Positions 14,732-22,798 of a stretch of 64,000 nt of DNA are shown piece by piece. Position 1 is the stretch's first letter. Each line of letters begins with the position of its first letter. Below the pieces are notes generated by a model, which ran no database searches, had not been told where the DNA came from, and worked only from the letters and a program-made list of their open reading frames with translations. The DNA is from Deltaproteobacteria bacterium (lineage in GTDB: Bacteria > Desulfobacterota > GWC2-55-46 > DRQE01), in contig WGFM01000012.1 in the NCBI GenBank assembly GCA_015492245.1, positions 62,001 to 126,000 on the forward strand. Reading direction: 5' to 3'. The position numbers and the translations under genes are program-made.

Positions 14732-16660
14732 TTGAACAGGTATCTTTTTTCAACAGTTGTTTTGGTCGTACTGGTCTTTACCGCTGGGTGTTACGGGCCC
14801 CAGAGGGTGATCAAAAAGAGCTGTGTTGACTGCCACTCAGAGGAAGTGAAAAGATTCGGACAAGAGGGCACTCTCCATACTCCTGTTGCAGAGGGCAGGT
14901 GTGAGGGGTGCCATTCACCGCATGGTCTTATAGGGGGGGTTCTTCTCAAGGGTAAGGATGCCTCCCTGTGTTACCGCTGCCACAAGAAAGAGGATATGGA
15001 GGGCAAATCCACCCATACTCCCCTGAAAGAGGGAGAGTGTCTTACATGCCATGACCCCCACTCATCTCCATACAGGGCTATTACCATCAAAGGTGGAAAC
15101 GAGCTGTGCTATACATGCCATCCCAGGGAAGACTTCCAGGGCAATAGGGTTCACAGGGCAATGGACAGGGGGTGTAACAGTTGTCATGAGCCACATTCGT
15201 CTGAATATTCCTACAATCTGAAAGACGAGGGCAACAGGCTGTGTGCGGATTGTCATGATCCATTGAGTGCTTCTTTTAACAGAAGCCATTTCGACTACAA
15301 GGTTGCCGGTTCGGATTGTCTTTCCTGCCACACCCCCCACTATTCTAAGAGCAAGACTCTCATAAGAGACTTTGTCCACAAGCCTTTTGAGGACAAGACA
15401 TGCACAGAGTGTCATAATCCCGCAGACTCTGAAGAGCCTCTTGAGACCCGCCTCAAGGGCAGTGAGCTGTGTTATTCCTGCCACAGGGACCTCAAGGAGC
15501 GTTTTGATAAAAGAAGGCTTGTGCATTCACCGCTCGGTGAGTGCACAAGGTGTCATGACCCCCATGCCTCTGACCAGAAGATGGAGCTTGTCTCAAAAGA
15601 GGATGTCCTGTGCTACAGTTGCCATGGAGACACGAAGAAGAAGCAGGCAAAGAAATACATGCACACCCCTCTCAAGAAGGGGCAATGCAGTGGATGCCAT
15701 GAGCCACATTCTTCAGACACAGAGAAGTTCCTGAAGATGTCTACAGATACGCTCTGTTACGAGTGCCATAAAAAGACCGATTTTTCTGGCAAGGTGGTGC
15801 ACAGGCCGGTAAGAGAGAACGGGTGCATAAGGTGTCATGATGCTCATTCTTCTGAACAAGACTTTCTCATACTCAAGACCGAGGGAGAGCTCTGTTACAG
15901 TTGTCATGCCACAGAGAGGAGCAGTTTTGACAGGGTGAGTGTTCATCCAAGGGTAAAGCAGGGCAGGTGTTCTGCATGCCACATGCCGCACAGGTCTTCC
16001 TACGCAGGGCTTCTTACCGATAGTCCAGAACGGCTGTGTTTTGAATGCCACTTTACCACCATAAGGGAGGTTTCCAGAGAGGGACGCCACAAGGTATTCG
16101 AAGACGGCAGATGCCTGGCATGCCACAGTGCACATGCAAGCAACAGTCCCCACCAACTCCTTACCGATGTGCCTGAGGTATGTTACAGTTGTCATGAGCC
16201 TGTCAAGGAAGACCTTGCCAGAAGAAATGTACATCAGCCATTCGAGGCTGGCAAGTGCACAACATGCCATATGCCACATGGTAGCAAACTCAGGTGGGCA
16301 CTTTCAAGGCCACCTGACTCTCTCTGCTACTCATGCCATAAGGACTTCAGAGAAGAGATGGAAAGAGAGGGTGTGTTTGTTCACAAGGTTGTAAAGGATG
16401 GTGGTTGTGCTGAATGTCATAAATCCCATGCTACCAGAGAGCGGTGGCTGCTTAGAAGGGACGGGCGCACATTGTGTAACAACTGCCATGATACATCCAC
16501 AGAGGAGATTACCATTGCACACAGTAGTATAAAGATAGAGGGCTCTGATTGTCTCGGCTGCCACGAGCCGCACATGGGCAAGGACAGGAGCCTTCTTCAC
16601 AGGGTTTTGCATAAGCCCTTTAAAGATGGTGATTGTAAAAGGTGTCATAGCCGTATATAA
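14732..16660 (+). CDS. 26-haem outer-membrane lipoprotein cytochrome c
   Basis: A 642-residue lipoprotein (lipid Cys20, FTAGC) with 26 CxxCH motifs by my count, the first at residues 31-35 and the last four residues from the end. It is built from about thirteen paired-CXXCH units of 45-50 residues, each of the form H-x-P-(3-5)-G-x-CxxCH-x-PH-x-S-(8-12)-LCYxCH. The regular His before each pair probably supplies distal ligands. This gives one haem per 25 residues, the density of extended cytochrome wires. TTG 14732 follows GGGAGG (14720-14725). The lipoprotein signal and position after barrel, CsgG-like and parvulin genes suggest an outer-membrane or surface electron carrier. A redox partner or terminal acceptor cannot be named. 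Confidence 0.9.
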   Translation: MNRYLFSTVVLVVLVFTAGCYGPQRVIKKSCVDCHSEEVKRFGQEGTLHTPVAEGRCEGCHSPHGLIGGVLLKGKDASLCYRCHKKEDMEGKSTHTPLKEGECLTCHDPHSSPYRAITIKGGNELCYTCHPREDFQGNRVHRAMDRGCNSCHEPHSSEYSYNLKDEGNRLCADCHDPLSASFNRSHFDYKVAGSDCLSCHTPHYSKSKTLIRDFVHKPFEDKTCTECHNPADSEEPLETRLKGSELCYSCHRDLKERFDKRRLVHSPLGECTRCHDPHASDQKMELVSKEDVLCYSCHGDTKKKQAKKYMHTPLKKGQCSGCHEPHSSDTEKFLKMSTDTLCYECHKKTDFSGKVVHRPVRENGCIRCHDAHSSEQDFLILKTEGELCYSCHATERSSFDRVSVHPRVKQGRCSACHMPHRSSYAGLLTDSPERLCFECHFTTIREVSREGRHKVFEDGRCLACHSAHASNSPHQLLTDVPEVCYSCHEPVKEDLARRNVHQPFEAGKCTTCHMPHGSKLRWALSRPPDSLCYSCHKDFREEMEREGVFVHKVVKDGGCAECHKSHATRERWLLRRDGRTLCNNCHDTSTEEITIAHSSIKIEGSDCLGCHEPHMGKDRSLLHRVLHKPFKDGDCKRCHSRI

Positions 16661-16675
16661 TTTCGGAGTGGTATT

Positions 16676-17896
16676 TTGGTCATGAAGAGAACTATGACGA
16701 TCATATGCCTGACAGCACTGACAGGTCTGGTTTTTGTGTTCTACAGCGCCGCTTATGCCGCAAAGAAGGATACGCGCAGGCTCTGCCTGGAGTGTCATAA
16801 GGAAGTGGACGGTTTTTTTGATAAAAAGAGGGTGCACAAACCTGTTGCAGGGGGGCAGTGCACAGCCTGTCATAATCCACATGCATCGAAACACAAGGAC
16901 CTCATTGGGGCCGATAGAGAAGAGCTCTGCTATGGTTGTCATCCTAAGGACAGGCTTTTCAGGGGCAAAGTGGTGCACCAGCCGGTGGTGGAGGGGTTGT
17001 GCCTTGAATGTCATGCATCTCACTCGAGCGACAACCCCTGGCTTCTGCGGGGTAAGGAGGTGGAGCTCTGTTTCGGATGCCATAAGAAAGAAGAGATACA
17101 GGGAAGGAAGTTCGTGCATCCTGAAGTGGAAAGTGGCAGGTGTACCACCTGCCATGATCCACATGGTTCCACACTGATGGGGCTTATAGTAAAGGAGAAT
17201 ATGTGTATATCCTGCCATAATGCAGGCTCTGATGGTCTTAAGATGGCTCACTCAGGGCTTAATGTGAAAGGCACCAGATGCCTCTCATGCCATAGTCCCC
17301 ATTCTTCAGATAACGCTGGTATAGTAAAGGCCAATGTGCACAAGCCATTTGCCGAGAAAAGGTGCGATGTGTGCCACGAACCGGGCTCAAAGGAAGTTGC
17401 AAGAAAGGGCTACAATATGTGTCTTGCCTGTCATGATGGCACCATGCAGAGCTTTTACAAGAGATACAACCATCTCATGGCAGGTAAGGAGGGCAACTTC
17501 TGTGCCGATTGCCATACCCCTCATGCAAGCGATGAGAGGGCACTGCTCAAAGATAGAGAGGACAAGACATGCTGGCAGTGTCATGAGGATACAGAAGGGT
17601 TTACACACAGTGCAAGGTATGTGCATCCAGACCTCAAGAAGTGTCTTGATTGCCATGTTTCTCACGGTTCGAACGCAAGATATATGCTCACCGCGGGAGA
17701 CAACACATGCTCGATGGAGGGATGTCATCCCTCACAGGGGAGGTTCACACATCCGGTGGGAGAGAAGGCCATAGACCCTCGCTCCAGGGAGCCCATGAAT
17801 TGCTCCACATGCCACAATCCCATGGGCTCGCCAGAGGAGTTTATACTGAGGGCAGGAAAGGTTGTGGAGCTATGCATAAAATGTCATCAAATATAG
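16676..17896 (+). CDS. Multihaem cytochrome c with 15 CxxCH plus one CX4CH
   Basis: A 406-residue secreted cytochrome with a cleavable signal (after about AYA, residue 28). It has 15 CxxCH motifs, first at 37-41 and last three residues from the end, and one CX4CH (CSMEGCH, 345-351), a spacing known to bind haem in some cytochromes c3. Thus 15 or 16 haems. The paired-CXXCH units match those of the 26-haem protein (CHNPHAS, CHASHSS, CHDPHGS), so the two are paralogues, one lipid-anchored and one soluble or polymerising. GGAG (16665-16668) fits TTG 16676 at seven bases; ATG 16682 is an alternative. The stop overlaps the NHL-repeat gene by 16 bases. Confidence 0.88.
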   Translation: MVMKRTMTIICLTALTGLVFVFYSAAYAAKKDTRRLCLECHKEVDGFFDKKRVHKPVAGGQCTACHNPHASKHKDLIGADREELCYGCHPKDRLFRGKVVHQPVVEGLCLECHASHSSDNPWLLRGKEVELCFGCHKKEEIQGRKFVHPEVESGRCTTCHDPHGSTLMGLIVKENMCISCHNAGSDGLKMAHSGLNVKGTRCLSCHSPHSSDNAGIVKANVHKPFAEKRCDVCHEPGSKEVARKGYNMCLACHDGTMQSFYKRYNHLMAGKEGNFCADCHTPHASDERALLKDREDKTCWQCHEDTEGFTHSARYVHPDLKKCLDCHVSHGSNARYMLTAGDNTCSMEGCHPSQGRFTHPVGEKAIDPRSREPMNCSTCHNPMGSPEEFILRAGKVVELCIKCHQI

Positions 17897-18801
17897 TTGA
17901 TGCTGTAAAAACAAATGTCCTGATAATAGTAGTGTTGCTTGTGGCACTCTGTGGTGGTAGTGCCTACGGGGTGGAAACAAAGAAAGTAAGGCTTGCCCAT
18001 CTTATAGCTACAGATGAGTTCATGGGGAGATTTAACGAACCTGGCAGTGTCTTCTACGATGGATTGAAAAAGAGACTCTATGTTACAGATAGCGGAAACA
18101 AAAGGCTTGTTTCTTTTGATGAGGAGTTCAGGTATCTCTCCGAGCTTTCACACAAAGGTTTTTCCATACCACTTAGTATAGTAAAGACATCCACAGGAGA
18201 GTTCTACATAACAGATGCCGAGACAGGTCAGATAAAGTTTGTGGATGTTAAGAACAGGACCATAGTGCCCCTAAGGATAAAAGGTATGGACGAGAAGGAA
18301 CGATTTGTGGCAGGCAGACTCGCCCTGGATGAGAAGGAGAATCTTGTGGTAACCGACAGGCTCAACAGAAGGATACTCGTTTTAAGAAGAGATGGCACAC
18401 TGCTTAAGACCATAGAGCCAGGTGTTGAAGGGCTTTATGGTTTTGTGGATGTGAAGGTGGATGAGAAGGGCTATATATATGCGGTGGATACTCTTGGACG
18501 TAAGGTATACATGTTCGACAGGACAGGCAAACTTGTAAGAAGATTTGGTGCAGATAACCGGATCATGCGTTTTCCCGTAAGTGTTGCTGTGGACTCGAGG
18601 GGATATGTATATGTGCTTGACAGGCATAGCGGAAGAATACTGGTCTTTAGCGGCAGAGGAGACCTGCAATACCTTCTTTTACGAAAAGGTGTATCTCCAG
18701 GGGAGCTTTACAATCCTGGCTATATATACATAGATGTGGAGGACAGAATCTATACCATAGATGGTAACAGGGTGCAGATATTTGTAGAAGGCGATCAATA
18801 A
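17881..18801 (+). CDS. Secreted NHL-repeat beta-propeller protein
   Basis: A protein of about 306 residues with a signal peptide (NVLIIVVLLVALCGGSAYG) and six or so NHL-type blades, for example RLYVTDSGNKRLVSFD, YIYAVDTLGRKVYMFD and YVYVLDRHSGRILVF. The frame is open back to 17650, but ATG 17881 gives a normal signal peptide and has GGAG at 17866-17869, so translation starts inside the end of the cytochrome gene. NHL propellers recur next to multihaem cytochromes in metal-reducing bacteria and may bind or scaffold them. This is the second propeller of the operon, of a different type from the YVTN protein at 5266. No enzymatic residues are apparent. Confidence 0.83.
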   Translation: MSSNIVDAVKTNVLIIVVLLVALCGGSAYGVETKKVRLAHLIATDEFMGRFNEPGSVFYDGLKKRLYVTDSGNKRLVSFDEEFRYLSELSHKGFSIPLSIVKTSTGEFYITDAETGQIKFVDVKNRTIVPLRIKGMDEKERFVAGRLALDEKENLVVTDRLNRRILVLRRDGTLLKTIEPGVEGLYGFVDVKVDEKGYIYAVDTLGRKVYMFDRTGKLVRRFGADNRIMRFPVSVAVDSRGYVYVLDRHSGRILVFSGRGDLQYLLLRKGVSPGELYNPGYIYIDVEDRIYTIDGNRVQIFVEGDQ

Positions 18802-18802
18802 T

Positions 18803-19477
18803 ATGTTGAGAGGGGCTGTATACATCTTTCTCCTTTTGCTGATTGCGGGTTGTGTGGTGAAGGAAGTACAGGAGCCCACACCAGAGCCAGGGCTTACCAC
18901 CATTCCGGTCTACCAGAAGGGTACCTATGCTTTCAGCACCAGACAGGCCATAGGGCTTCTTGAAAAGAGGAAAGAACTTGAGAAGAAAAGACGTGAGGAG
19001 ATAAAAAGAAGGATAAAGGAGGCCCAGATATCCGGGCTCGATGACCCATGGATTCCACCCCAGCCTGTAGATCCAGATACACTGCCACCAGCGCTCAAGG
19101 ACTTTCCAAAGGATACATACGGTTATCCTGACTGGACAAGGGCTGTGGATGAAAAACTTATAGAACCACGGAACTATGTTACAGAGGATAAGCCAGACAC
19201 CGAACCCCTTGATCTTGATATACTCTTCGAGATCAACGACAGGCTCATGGCAAATGTTCGTTTTTCCCATAAGGTCCACACCTTCTGGCTTTCATGCAAG
19301 AACTGTCATCCCGGCATATTCAAGGAGAAAAGAGGCGCCAACAAGTTCAATATGTACGACATCTGGAATGGTGAGTACTGTGGCAGGTGCCATGGCAAGG
19401 TGGCTTTCCAGCCAAAGGGGTTTGATAATTGTCAGAGATGCCATAATGTCAGAAAGAAGACCATGGGCATAAGGTAA
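18803..19477 (+). CDS. Trihaem c7-type cytochrome lipoprotein
   Basis: A 224-residue lipoprotein, last gene of the operon, one base after the previous stop. Lipid Cys17 (LIAGC) is followed by a linker with a highly charged coiled-coil stretch (about 54-74) and a Pro-rich segment. At the C-terminus is a three-haem domain of the cytochrome c7 type: CKNCH (165-169), CGRCH (193-197) and CQRCH (210-214), with FSHKVHTF supplying the usual distal histidines. The long tether could let the haem domain reach across the periplasm from a membrane anchor. It probably passes electrons between periplasmic carriers and the larger cytochromes; this role is inferred. Confidence 0.87.
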   Translation: MLRGAVYIFLLLLIAGCVVKEVQEPTPEPGLTTIPVYQKGTYAFSTRQAIGLLEKRKELEKKRREEIKRRIKEAQISGLDDPWIPPQPVDPDTLPPALKDFPKDTYGYPDWTRAVDEKLIEPRNYVTEDKPDTEPLDLDILFEINDRLMANVRFSHKVHTFWLSCKNCHPGIFKEKRGANKFNMYDIWNGEYCGRCHGKVAFQPKGFDNCQRCHNVRKKTMGIR

Positions 19478-19520
19478 GAGCTGGCTGTCTCTCTGTGTCC
19501 CCTTGCCATACAAAAAGATG

Positions 19521-19549
19521 TTGCTCTGCGTATCTGTTTATGGCATAAT
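19521..19549 (+). promoter_or_regulatory. Sigma-70 promoter with extended -10
   Basis: TTGCTC (19521-19526), 17-base spacer, CATAAT (19544-19549) preceded by TG at 19541-19542 (extended -10). It lies in the 107-base gap after the cytochrome operon and gives the HD-GYP regulator its own transcript, starting near 19556. Confidence 0.55.
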
Positions 19550-19584
19550 TTTTATATACCCCATATGGGTAGGAGGAGCCATCG

Positions 19585-20652
19585 GTGAAACTCGACTACA
19601 AACATAAGGCTGTCTCTGAGACCAATGGAAGCGAAGGCAACGGTTACAGTGCCAGGGTGCTTGTAGTAGATGATAATGTGCAGAATGTTGAACTTGTGGA
19701 GGCACTCCTTGTATCCAAGGGATACCGGGTTATAAAGGCGTACAGTGGCAGGGAGGCGCTCAAGAAGGTCGAGGAGGTTCTTCCTGATATAATCCTTCTT
19801 GATATTATAATGCCACAGATGGATGGTTACGAGGTCTGCAGGCGTCTTAAGGAAAAAAAGGAGACCCGTTTCATCCCCATAGTTATGCTCACAGCCCTCG
19901 ATGGGGTGGATGACAAGGTAAGGGGCATAGAGGCAGGGGCAGACGACTTTATAACCAAGCCATTCCAGAAGCCAGAGCTTCTTGCAAGGATAAAGTCCCT
20001 CATAAAGATGAAGATGCTGTTCGATGAGCTGGAGAACGCACAGAATGTGCTGTTCTCTCTCGCTCTGGCTCTTGACTACAACGATCCATATACACATGGA
20101 CACTCACAGCGTGTCTCCGAGCTGTCTGCAAGGCTTGCTCAATATATAGGGCTTCCTTCTTCACAGCAGGAGATAATAAGAAATGCAGGCATACTCCATG
20201 ACATAGGAAAGATAGCAACGGACAAGAACATACTTCATAAGCCAGGGGCTCTTAACATAAACGAGTACACACATGTGAAACAGCATCCTGTAATAGGCGA
20301 GAGGATATGCAGGCCCCTTAAGTTTGCAAAGCCACTGCTTCCCATCATAAGGGGACACCACGAAAGGTTCAACGGCACGGGCTATCCTGATGGGCTTGAG
20401 GGCGATGGCATCCCCCTGGGTGCGCGAATACTGGCCATTGTGGATGTATACGATGCACTCACCTCGGTAAGACCCTACCGCGGGGAGATACCTTCAGAGG
20501 TGGCCGTGGAAGTGATGAAAGCAGAGGCACTTAAGGGCTACTGGGACAAGGAGCTTCTGAAGGCATTCTCAAGCATGATCAAGGAGAGCGAGGAAGAGTT
20601 GCGCTCAACAGAGCTGACAGATGGCACAGGTGTCTTCAGAGAATGCGATTGA
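19585..20652 (+). CDS. Response regulator with HD-GYP c-di-GMP phosphodiesterase domain
   Basis: A 355-residue cytoplasmic regulator. The receiver domain (about 24-140) has the acidic pocket VVDD and phospho-acceptor Asp73 (LLDIIMP), with Lys125. The HD-GYP domain (about 150-335) has HD at 205-206, Lys209, HHE at 258-260 and GYP at 266-268, so the metal and substrate residues are in place and it should hydrolyse cyclic di-GMP. GTG 19585 is preceded by AGGAGGAG. A cognate kinase is not adjacent. Its position right after the cytochrome operon suggests that surface electron transfer or attachment may respond to c-di-GMP, but it has its own promoter, so the link is not proven. Confidence 0.92.
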   Translation: MKLDYKHKAVSETNGSEGNGYSARVLVVDDNVQNVELVEALLVSKGYRVIKAYSGREALKKVEEVLPDIILLDIIMPQMDGYEVCRRLKEKKETRFIPIVMLTALDGVDDKVRGIEAGADDFITKPFQKPELLARIKSLIKMKMLFDELENAQNVLFSLALALDYNDPYTHGHSQRVSELSARLAQYIGLPSSQQEIIRNAGILHDIGKIATDKNILHKPGALNINEYTHVKQHPVIGERICRPLKFAKPLLPIIRGHHERFNGTGYPDGLEGDGIPLGARILAIVDVYDALTSVRPYRGEIPSEVAVEVMKAEALKGYWDKELLKAFSSMIKESEEELRSTELTDGTGVFRECD

Positions 20653-20742
20653 CCCCTCATGGTCATGTTGAGTCCACATGGCTAAAATCCTTCCATAGCA
20701 AGCAATCCATCGTGTAAGCCCCTATTTACAGCCTGTTTTCTC

Positions 20743-20776
20743 TTGAAAAAGGCCATACTTGCTGTTAACATATAAT
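20743..20776 (+). promoter_or_regulatory. Possible promoter upstream of rpmE
   Basis: A perfect TATAAT (20771-20776) lies 34 bases before the L31 gene. The best -35-like hexamer, TTGAAA (20743-20748), is 22 bases away, which is too long, so this is a -10 without a convincing partner. The rest of the 157-base gap holds nothing else I recognise. Confidence 0.35.
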
Positions 20777-20809
20777 ACTTAAATTATCTGGAGAGGAGTG
20801 TGTTTGAAG

Positions 20810-21013
20810 ATGAAAGAAGGTATTCATCCCTCATACGAAGGGACCACCATAAAGTGTGCCTGTGGTTTCGAGATAACCACCCGCTCCACCAGGAAGGCTA
20901 TAAAGGTGGAGATATGCTCGAACTGTCATCCCTTCTACACCGGCAAGATGAAGTTTGTGGACACAGCGGGCAGGGTCGAAAGGTTCAGACGCAAGTATGG
21001 TAACAAAAGTTAG
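20810..21013 (+). CDS. rpmE: 50S ribosomal protein L31
   Basis: A 67-residue ribosomal protein L31 of the zinc-binding (C+) type: MKEGIHPSY start, CAC near residue 17 and CSNCHPF near 36, followed by the basic tail RFRRKYG. It binds at the central protuberance of the large subunit. ATG 20810 gives the family's usual N-terminus; TTG 20804 and GTG 20798 are in frame upstream, and AGGAG (20794-20798) would suit TTG 20804 slightly better. First gene of the rpmE-thyX-prfA-murA-his series. Confidence 0.95.
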   Translation: MKEGIHPSYEGTTIKCACGFEITTRSTRKAIKVEICSNCHPFYTGKMKFVDTAGRVERFRRKYGNKS

Positions 21014-21030
21014 CACCCCAGGGAGAAGTT

Positions 21031-21714
21031 GTGAAGGTAGCTCTCCTGAAGTTCACACCAGAACCCCAGAAGACCGTCTGCCTTGCGGCAAAACTCTGTT
21101 ATTCTGACTCCAATATAGACGAGCTCGAGGACAGGCTCAAAGGTGTCTCAACAGATGAGTTCCTCAGAAAGATAATCCGCATGGGGCATCTATCTGTTCT
21201 TGAGCATGCAAGCTTCACCTTCGGCATAGAGGGCATATCACGGGCAACATCCCACCAGCTTGTGCGCCACAGGATAGCCTCGTACTCACAGCAGAGCCAG
21301 CGGTATGTTCGCTCCAGGGATGAATATGTGATACCACCATCTGTAGAGAAGAACGAGGATTTCTGTGCAAGGTTCAAAGATGTGGTGGAGGATATATACC
21401 AGTTCTACCAGGAGATGGTAGAGGCCGGTATACCCGGAGAGGATGCACGCTATGTGCTTCCCAATGCAGCAACCACGAAGATTATAGTAACCATGAACGC
21501 AAGGGAGTTGCTTCATTTTTTCAGACTTCGCTGTTGCGAGCGTGCCCAGTGGGAGATAAGGGAGATGGCAACCCGTATGCTCGAGCTCGTAAAGAAAGAT
21601 GCCCCGGTCATATTCGAGGATGCAGGCCCATCGTGCGTGGCGGGCGCCTGCAGCGAGGGAGAGATGACCTGTGGAAGACCCCTCGAGACAAGAAGAAAGT
21701 TCAAAAACCTTTAA
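21031..21714 (+). CDS. thyX: Flavin-dependent thymidylate synthase
   Basis: ThyX makes dTMP from dUMP with methylene-tetrahydrofolate and FAD/NADPH, replacing ThyA. The signature RHRxxSxxxxSxR is present as [14 protein letters not shown] starting at residue 79, with the nucleophile-equivalent Ser88. The length of 227 residues is normal. GTG 21031 is preceded by a GGGAG element. Sitting between rpmE and prfA, it fits a low-oxygen lifestyle where ThyX is common; no thyA is seen in the window. Confidence 0.95.
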   Translation: MKVALLKFTPEPQKTVCLAAKLCYSDSNIDELEDRLKGVSTDEFLRKIIRMGHLSVLEHASFTFGIEGISRATSHQLVRHRIASYSQQSQRYVRSRDEYVIPPSVEKNEDFCARFKDVVEDIYQFYQEMVEAGIPGEDARYVLPNAATTKIIVTMNARELLHFFRLRCCERAQWEIREMATRMLELVKKDAPVIFEDAGPSCVAGACSEGEMTCGRPLETRRKFKNL

Positions 21715-21721
21715 TAAAACC

Positions 21722-22798
21722 ATGTTACTCGAGAAACTCAAAGAGGTAGAAAACAAGTATATAGAGCTATCGAGACTCCTGGGAGACCCGAAGCTCATGG
21801 AGGACAGGGCTCGTTACCAGAGGTATGCCCGCGAGTATGCCTCGCTCAAGGAGATTGTGGAGGCCTACAGGGAGCTCAAGAAGGTGGAGGAAGAGGTAGA
21901 GGAGAACAGGAAATTGCTGGAGGAAAAAGACGAAGAGCTCAGAGCCCTTGCAAAGGAGGAGATTTCATGGCTTGAGAAGCGTAGAGAGGGGATCACCCAG
22001 AGGCTCAGGCTCATGCTTATACCGAAAGACCCGAATGACGAGCGCAACATAATACTGGAGATAAGGGCCGGTGCAGGCGGGGAGGAGAGCGCCATATTTG
22101 CTGCAGAGCTTTTCAGGATGTATACCCGTTATGCAGAAAAGAGGGGCTGGAAGGTGGAAGTGTTGAGCGCAAGTGCCACAGGGCTTGATGGCTATAAAGA
22201 GGTTATAGCCATGATAAGGGGCAGGGGTGCATATTCGCGGTTCAAGTACGAGAGCGGTGTGCACAGGGTCCAGCGGGTGCCAGAGACAGAGAGCTCGGGC
22301 AGAATACATACATCCACTGTTACCGTTGCCATACTGCCAGAGGCAGAGGATGTGGAGGTGGATATAAGGGACGAGGAAATCCGTATAGACACATACCGGG
22401 CAAGCGGGCATGGCGGGCAGAATGTCAACAAGGTGGAGACGGCGGTAAGGATTACGCATCTACCAACTGGCATGGTTGTTACATGCCAGGATGAAAAGAG
22501 CCAGCACAAAAACCGCGAGAAGGCCATGAAGATACTGCGCAGCCGCCTCTACGATATAAAGCTAAGAGAGCAGCAGGAAAAGATTGCCTCGGAGCGGCGT
22601 CAGCAGGTGGGGACAGGCGAGAGGTCTGAGAAGATAAGAACCTACAACTTTCCGCAGAACAGGGTTACAGACCATCGTATAGGGCTCACCATCTACAAGC
22701 TGGTAGAAATACTCGATGGGGAGCTGGATGAACTTACAGACTCGCTTATAGCACACTACCAGACAGAAGAACTTAAAAGGATGGGTATGGATGGATAA
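21722..22798 (+). CDS. prfA: Peptide chain release factor 1
   Basis: RF1 recognises UAA/UAG and triggers peptide release. The stop-codon-reading tripeptide PxT occurs as VQRVPETES, and the catalytic GGQ as [10 protein letters not shown], in a protein of 358 residues, the standard RF1 length. The open frame extends upstream to 21671, inside thyX, but ATG 21722 ([10 protein letters not shown]) is the family start. The gene overlaps murA by eight bases. The methyltransferase PrmC, which methylates the GGQ glutamine and is often encoded between prfA and murA, is absent here. Confidence 0.96.
   Translation: MLLEKLKEVENKYIELSRLLGDPKLMEDRARYQRYAREYASLKEIVEAYRELKKVEEEVEENRKLLEEKDEELRALAKEEISWLEKRREGITQRLRLMLIPKDPNDERNIILEIRAGAGGEESAIFAAELFRMYTRYAEKRGWKVEVLSASATGLDGYKEVIAMIRGRGAYSRFKYESGVHRVQRVPETESSGRIHTSTVTVAILPEAEDVEVDIRDEEIRIDTYRASGHGGQNVNKVETAVRITHLPTGMVVTCQDEKSQHKNREKAMKILRSRLYDIKLREQQEKIASERRQQVGTGERSEKIRTYNFPQNRVTDHRIGLTIYKLVEILDGELDELTDSLIAHYQTEELKRMGMDG

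Noticed and set aside
17650-17880. Longer N-terminus for the NHL-repeat protein
   Set aside because: This part is the cytochrome gene in another frame; ATG 17881 begins a proper signal peptide.
14732-17896. Repetitive DNA resembling a repeat array
   Set aside because: The repeats are codons for CxxCH units at variable spacing; there are no identical repeats with unique spacers, so it is not a CRISPR array.
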